Source: CAZILN01 sp964540005 | Lineage (GTDB): Bacteria; Bacteroidota; Bacteroidia; Bacteroidales; SM23-62 | Reading direction: 5' to 3' | Assembly: GCA_964540005.1 (NCBI GenBank) | Contig: CAZILN010000360.1 | Span: 1 to 7,823, forward strand | Length of the DNA: 7,823 nt | In this document: positions 5,927 to 7,823 of the stretch, in pieces | Numbering within the stretch: position 1 is the stretch's first letter | Layout: the number at the start of each line of letters is the position of its first letter | Position numbers and translations under genes: made by a program | Notes under the pieces: model-generated | Told to the model about the DNA's origin: nothing | The model's input: the letters and a program-made list of their open reading frames with translations, nothing else | Databases searched by the model: none

Positions 5927-7435
5927 ATGATTAGCAGGCACAACAACATAACAGCCGTTTTTTTCACCCTCTCTCTTCTACTGGTACTGTTTTCCTGTAA
6001 AGAAGATCTGGAAAAAAAATCACCCAACTTTGTTTTTATACTGGTTGATGACCTGGGATGGACCGATCTTGGATGTTACGGCAGCAGCTTTTACGAAACA
6101 TCTAATATTGACTTACTGGCCTCACAGGGGACCCGCTTTACGAGTGCCTATGCTGCCTGTCCGGTTTGTTCCCCGACGCGTGCCAGCATCCTGACAGGAA
6201 AATACCCTGCCAGGATCGGGCTGACGGATTGGATCCCGGGGAGACAGGCTTATGCCGGACCACAGGCATGTGATAAACTTGTCCCTGAAGATTTTGAGCT
6301 GGAAATGAAACTGGAAGAGGTCACTATTGCTGAAGCATTGAAAGAGAATGGTTACCGGACTTTCTTCGCCGGTAAATGGCATCTCGGACAGGATTCCATC
6401 TACTGGCCGGAATTCCAGGGATTTGATATAAATGCTGGCGGCTGGAGTGCCGGCTGGCCAAGGGGAGGGTATTTCAGTCCGTATGAGAATCCCAGGCTGG
6501 CAAGCGGACCCGAAGGCGAACATCTGGCTGACAGGATCACCTCTGAATCAATCAGCTTTCTTGAATCAGCGGGCAGTGATCCCTTTTTCCTGTACCTCTC
6601 CTTTTACAGCGTTCATACTCCCCTCCAGGCTAAAAATAAGCTTATAGAAAAATATACAAAAAAGTCCCATGACCTGGGACTTGCCGATATCCCCCAGCTG
6701 CTGTCCGATAAGGACTGGATCAGAACGGCTCCACCTGCAGGAAATTACGTAGAAAGGGTAATACAGGGCCACCCTGTTTATGCCGGGATGATAGAAACTC
6801 TGGATGAAAATATTGGCAGGCTTATGAAGAAGCTGGAAGAGCTGGGAATAGAGGACAATACGATTATTTTCTTCATGTCGGATAATGGCGGACTGGCAAC
6901 CGCAGAAGGTTCTCCGACCTCAAATCTTCCATTGAGGGCAGGTAAAGGTTGGTTGTATGAAGGAGGGATAAGGGAAGCAATGATTATTAAATGGCCTGGC
7001 AGGACTGAAGCCGGAAGCAGCTGTGATGTCCCGGTGACCAGTACGGATTTCTACCCCACAATACTGGAGATGGGTGGACTGGAGCTTTTACCGGAACAAC
7101 ACATTGACGGAATCAGCCTGCTGCCCTTAATTGATGGGAACCATGTGCCGGAGGAAAGGCCCATTTTCTGGCACTATCCTCATTACAGCAACCAGGGAGG
7201 AAAGCCCGGTGCAGCCGTCAGGAAAGGCAGGTATAAACTGATTGAATTTTTTGAGGATCAGCGAACAGAACTATATGACCTGGATATCGATCAGGGCGAA
7301 ACATATGACCTTGCAGGTGAAATGCCTGAAAAGGCAGAGGAACTTCTCCAGGTCCTGCACTCCTGGCAGGAGAAAACCGGAGCCCGGATGATGCACCCCA
7401 ACCCTGTCTATGATCCGGATTACAGAAGGAAATGA
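5927..7435 (+). CDS. Formylglycine-dependent sulfatase (family S1), lipoprotein
   Basis: This 502-residue enzyme hydrolyses a sulfate ester, most likely on a glycan, in the periplasm or at the cell surface. A hydrophobic leader ends in VLFSC, so C24 is a probable lipidation site. The mature part has the full alkaline-phosphatase-fold sulfatase set: metal ligands D41/D42 (VDDLGW) and D319/N320 (SDNGG), the CSPTR signature with C81 to be converted to formylglycine and R85, then GKYPARIG, GKWHLG with K150/H152, VHTPLQ with H230, and AGKGWLYEGGIRE with K340. A C-terminal subdomain from about 385 carries FWHYPHYSNQGG (H416, H419) and the usual ELYDL. Length is normal for S1 enzymes. The TDWIPG and WHYPHY stretches remind me of subfamily S1_16 (galactose/GalNAc 4-O-sulfatases), but that is from memory. 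It lies 15 bp after the deacetylase and is clearly in the same operon. No sulfatase-maturing enzyme is encoded in the window. Confidence 0.93.
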   Translation: MISRHNNITAVFFTLSLLLVLFSCKEDLEKKSPNFVFILVDDLGWTDLGCYGSSFYETSNIDLLASQGTRFTSAYAACPVCSPTRASILTGKYPARIGLTDWIPGRQAYAGPQACDKLVPEDFELEMKLEEVTIAEALKENGYRTFFAGKWHLGQDSIYWPEFQGFDINAGGWSAGWPRGGYFSPYENPRLASGPEGEHLADRITSESISFLESAGSDPFFLYLSFYSVHTPLQAKNKLIEKYTKKSHDLGLADIPQLLSDKDWIRTAPPAGNYVERVIQGHPVYAGMIETLDENIGRLMKKLEELGIEDNTIIFFMSDNGGLATAEGSPTSNLPLRAGKGWLYEGGIREAMIIKWPGRTEAGSSCDVPVTSTDFYPTILEMGGLELLPEQHIDGISLLPLIDGNHVPEERPIFWHYPHYSNQGGKPGAAVRKGRYKLIEFFEDQRTELYDLDIDQGETYDLAGEMPEKAEELLQVLHSWQEKTGARMMHPNPVYDPDYRRK

Positions 7436-7478
7436 AAACAATAAAAAGTTAAGGGATATTCAAATTAATAACAAATAA

Positions 7479-7823
7479 ATGAACAGACGAAGATTCGGCA
7501 AAATGGCTGCTACCGGTACAGCAATCGCATTGGCGGTACCCCTTGCCGCAATAAGCATTAAGAAAAGTGAGGTTCCTGCCATACGGTTGGGCGGACCCCT
7601 TTTTACGGGGTACAATAACCCTGATGAATGGATACAAGCGTTGCATATAACCGGATATACAGCTGCTTATTGTCCGCTTGATCCATCCGCAGGAAGTGAT
7701 GAGATCAGCTCATACCGGGAGGCAGCCATAAAAAACGGCATTATTATTTCAGAAGTAGGTGCCTGGAGCAACCCTATCAGTCCCGATGAAGGGGAAAGAA
7801 AAGCAGCTCTTGAAAAGTGCATA
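7479..7823 (+). CDS. Tat-exported sugar phosphate isomerase/epimerase-like protein, 5' part (3' end outside window)
   Basis: The first 115 residues run off the window edge. The start is the ATG at 7479 in an A-rich leader (AACAAATAAATG), 43 bp after the sulfatase stop. The N-terminus NRRRFGKMAATG, followed by a hydrophobic run ending LAVPLAA, is a good twin-arginine signal (RRRFGK). The mature part (RLGGPLF, then DEWIQALHITGYTAAYCP, SSYREAAIKNGIIISEVGAW, SNPISPDEGERKAALEKCI) matches the first strands and helices of the xylose-isomerase-like/AP-endonuclease-2 TIM barrel (PF01261 type). Cytoplasmic members interconvert sugar phosphates. An exported member is unlikely to see phosphorylated sugars, so it may act on a free or 3-keto sugar or glycoside. 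The metal ligands of this fold lie further along and cannot be checked. It is probably the next gene of the same operon, although the longer gap could hide a separate promoter. Confidence 0.82.
   Translation, partial: MNRRRFGKMAATGTAIALAVPLAAISIKKSEVPAIRLGGPLFTGYNNPDEWIQALHITGYTAAYCPLDPSAGSDEISSYREAAIKNGIIISEVGAWSNPISPDEGERKAALEKCI

Noticed and set aside
7436..7478. Promoter or terminator between the sulfatase and the isomerase-like gene
   Set aside because: The stretch is A/T-rich, but I see no hairpin with a T-run and no TAnnTTTG or well-spaced -35/-10 pair, so it reads as an ordinary Bacteroidota leader.

Overview
The window looks like a carbohydrate-degradation locus from a Bacteroidota bacterium, probably free-living or marine, though the habitat is a guess. 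Four things point there: an NrtR/AraR-type Nudix-fold regulator with a C-terminal winged helix, starts without Shine-Dalgarno sequences and with A/T-rich leaders, a dense run of exported glycan-active enzymes, and lipoprotein/Tat signals on those enzymes. All genes I can support lie on the + strand.

Layout: (1) Positions 1-446 hold the 3' part of a VIT/CCC1-family iron/manganese transporter. It is more A/T-rich than the rest and probably unrelated to the locus. (2) Positions 447-587 are an intergenic region with a plausible promoter overlapped by a short inverted repeat. (3) 588-1307 encodes the Nudix-like regulator, whose Nudix box lacks the catalytic glutamates. (4) 1320-5108 encodes a very large secreted GH2 beta-galactosidase-like enzyme with a LamG (concanavalin A-like) domain spliced into its catalytic barrel. 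(5) 5120-5911 encodes a NodB-fold polysaccharide deacetylase-like protein with a Tat-like, possibly lipidated N-terminus. (6) 5927-7435 encodes an S1-family formylglycine sulfatase lipoprotein. (7) From 7479 to the window edge is the start of a Tat-exported xylose-isomerase-like (sugar phosphate isomerase/epimerase) protein.

Gaps inside the run from 588 onward are 12, 11, 15 and 43 bp, with no visible terminator, so these genes are likely one operon headed by its own sensor-regulator. Read together, they suggest stepwise periplasmic trimming of a modified, galactose-like glycan: ester removal (sulfatase, deacetylase), exo-cleavage (GH2), and conversion of the released unit by an exported TIM-barrel protein. 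The substrate is inferred. No SusC/SusD transporter pair or sulfatase-maturing enzyme is present in the window.

The most unusual points are the LamG domain nested in the GH2 barrel together with changes at normally conserved LacZ positions, and the exported isomerase/epimerase-like protein, which may belong to a 3-keto-sugar (non-canonical) glycoside cleavage route. No RNA genes, CRISPR arrays or insertion sequences were seen.
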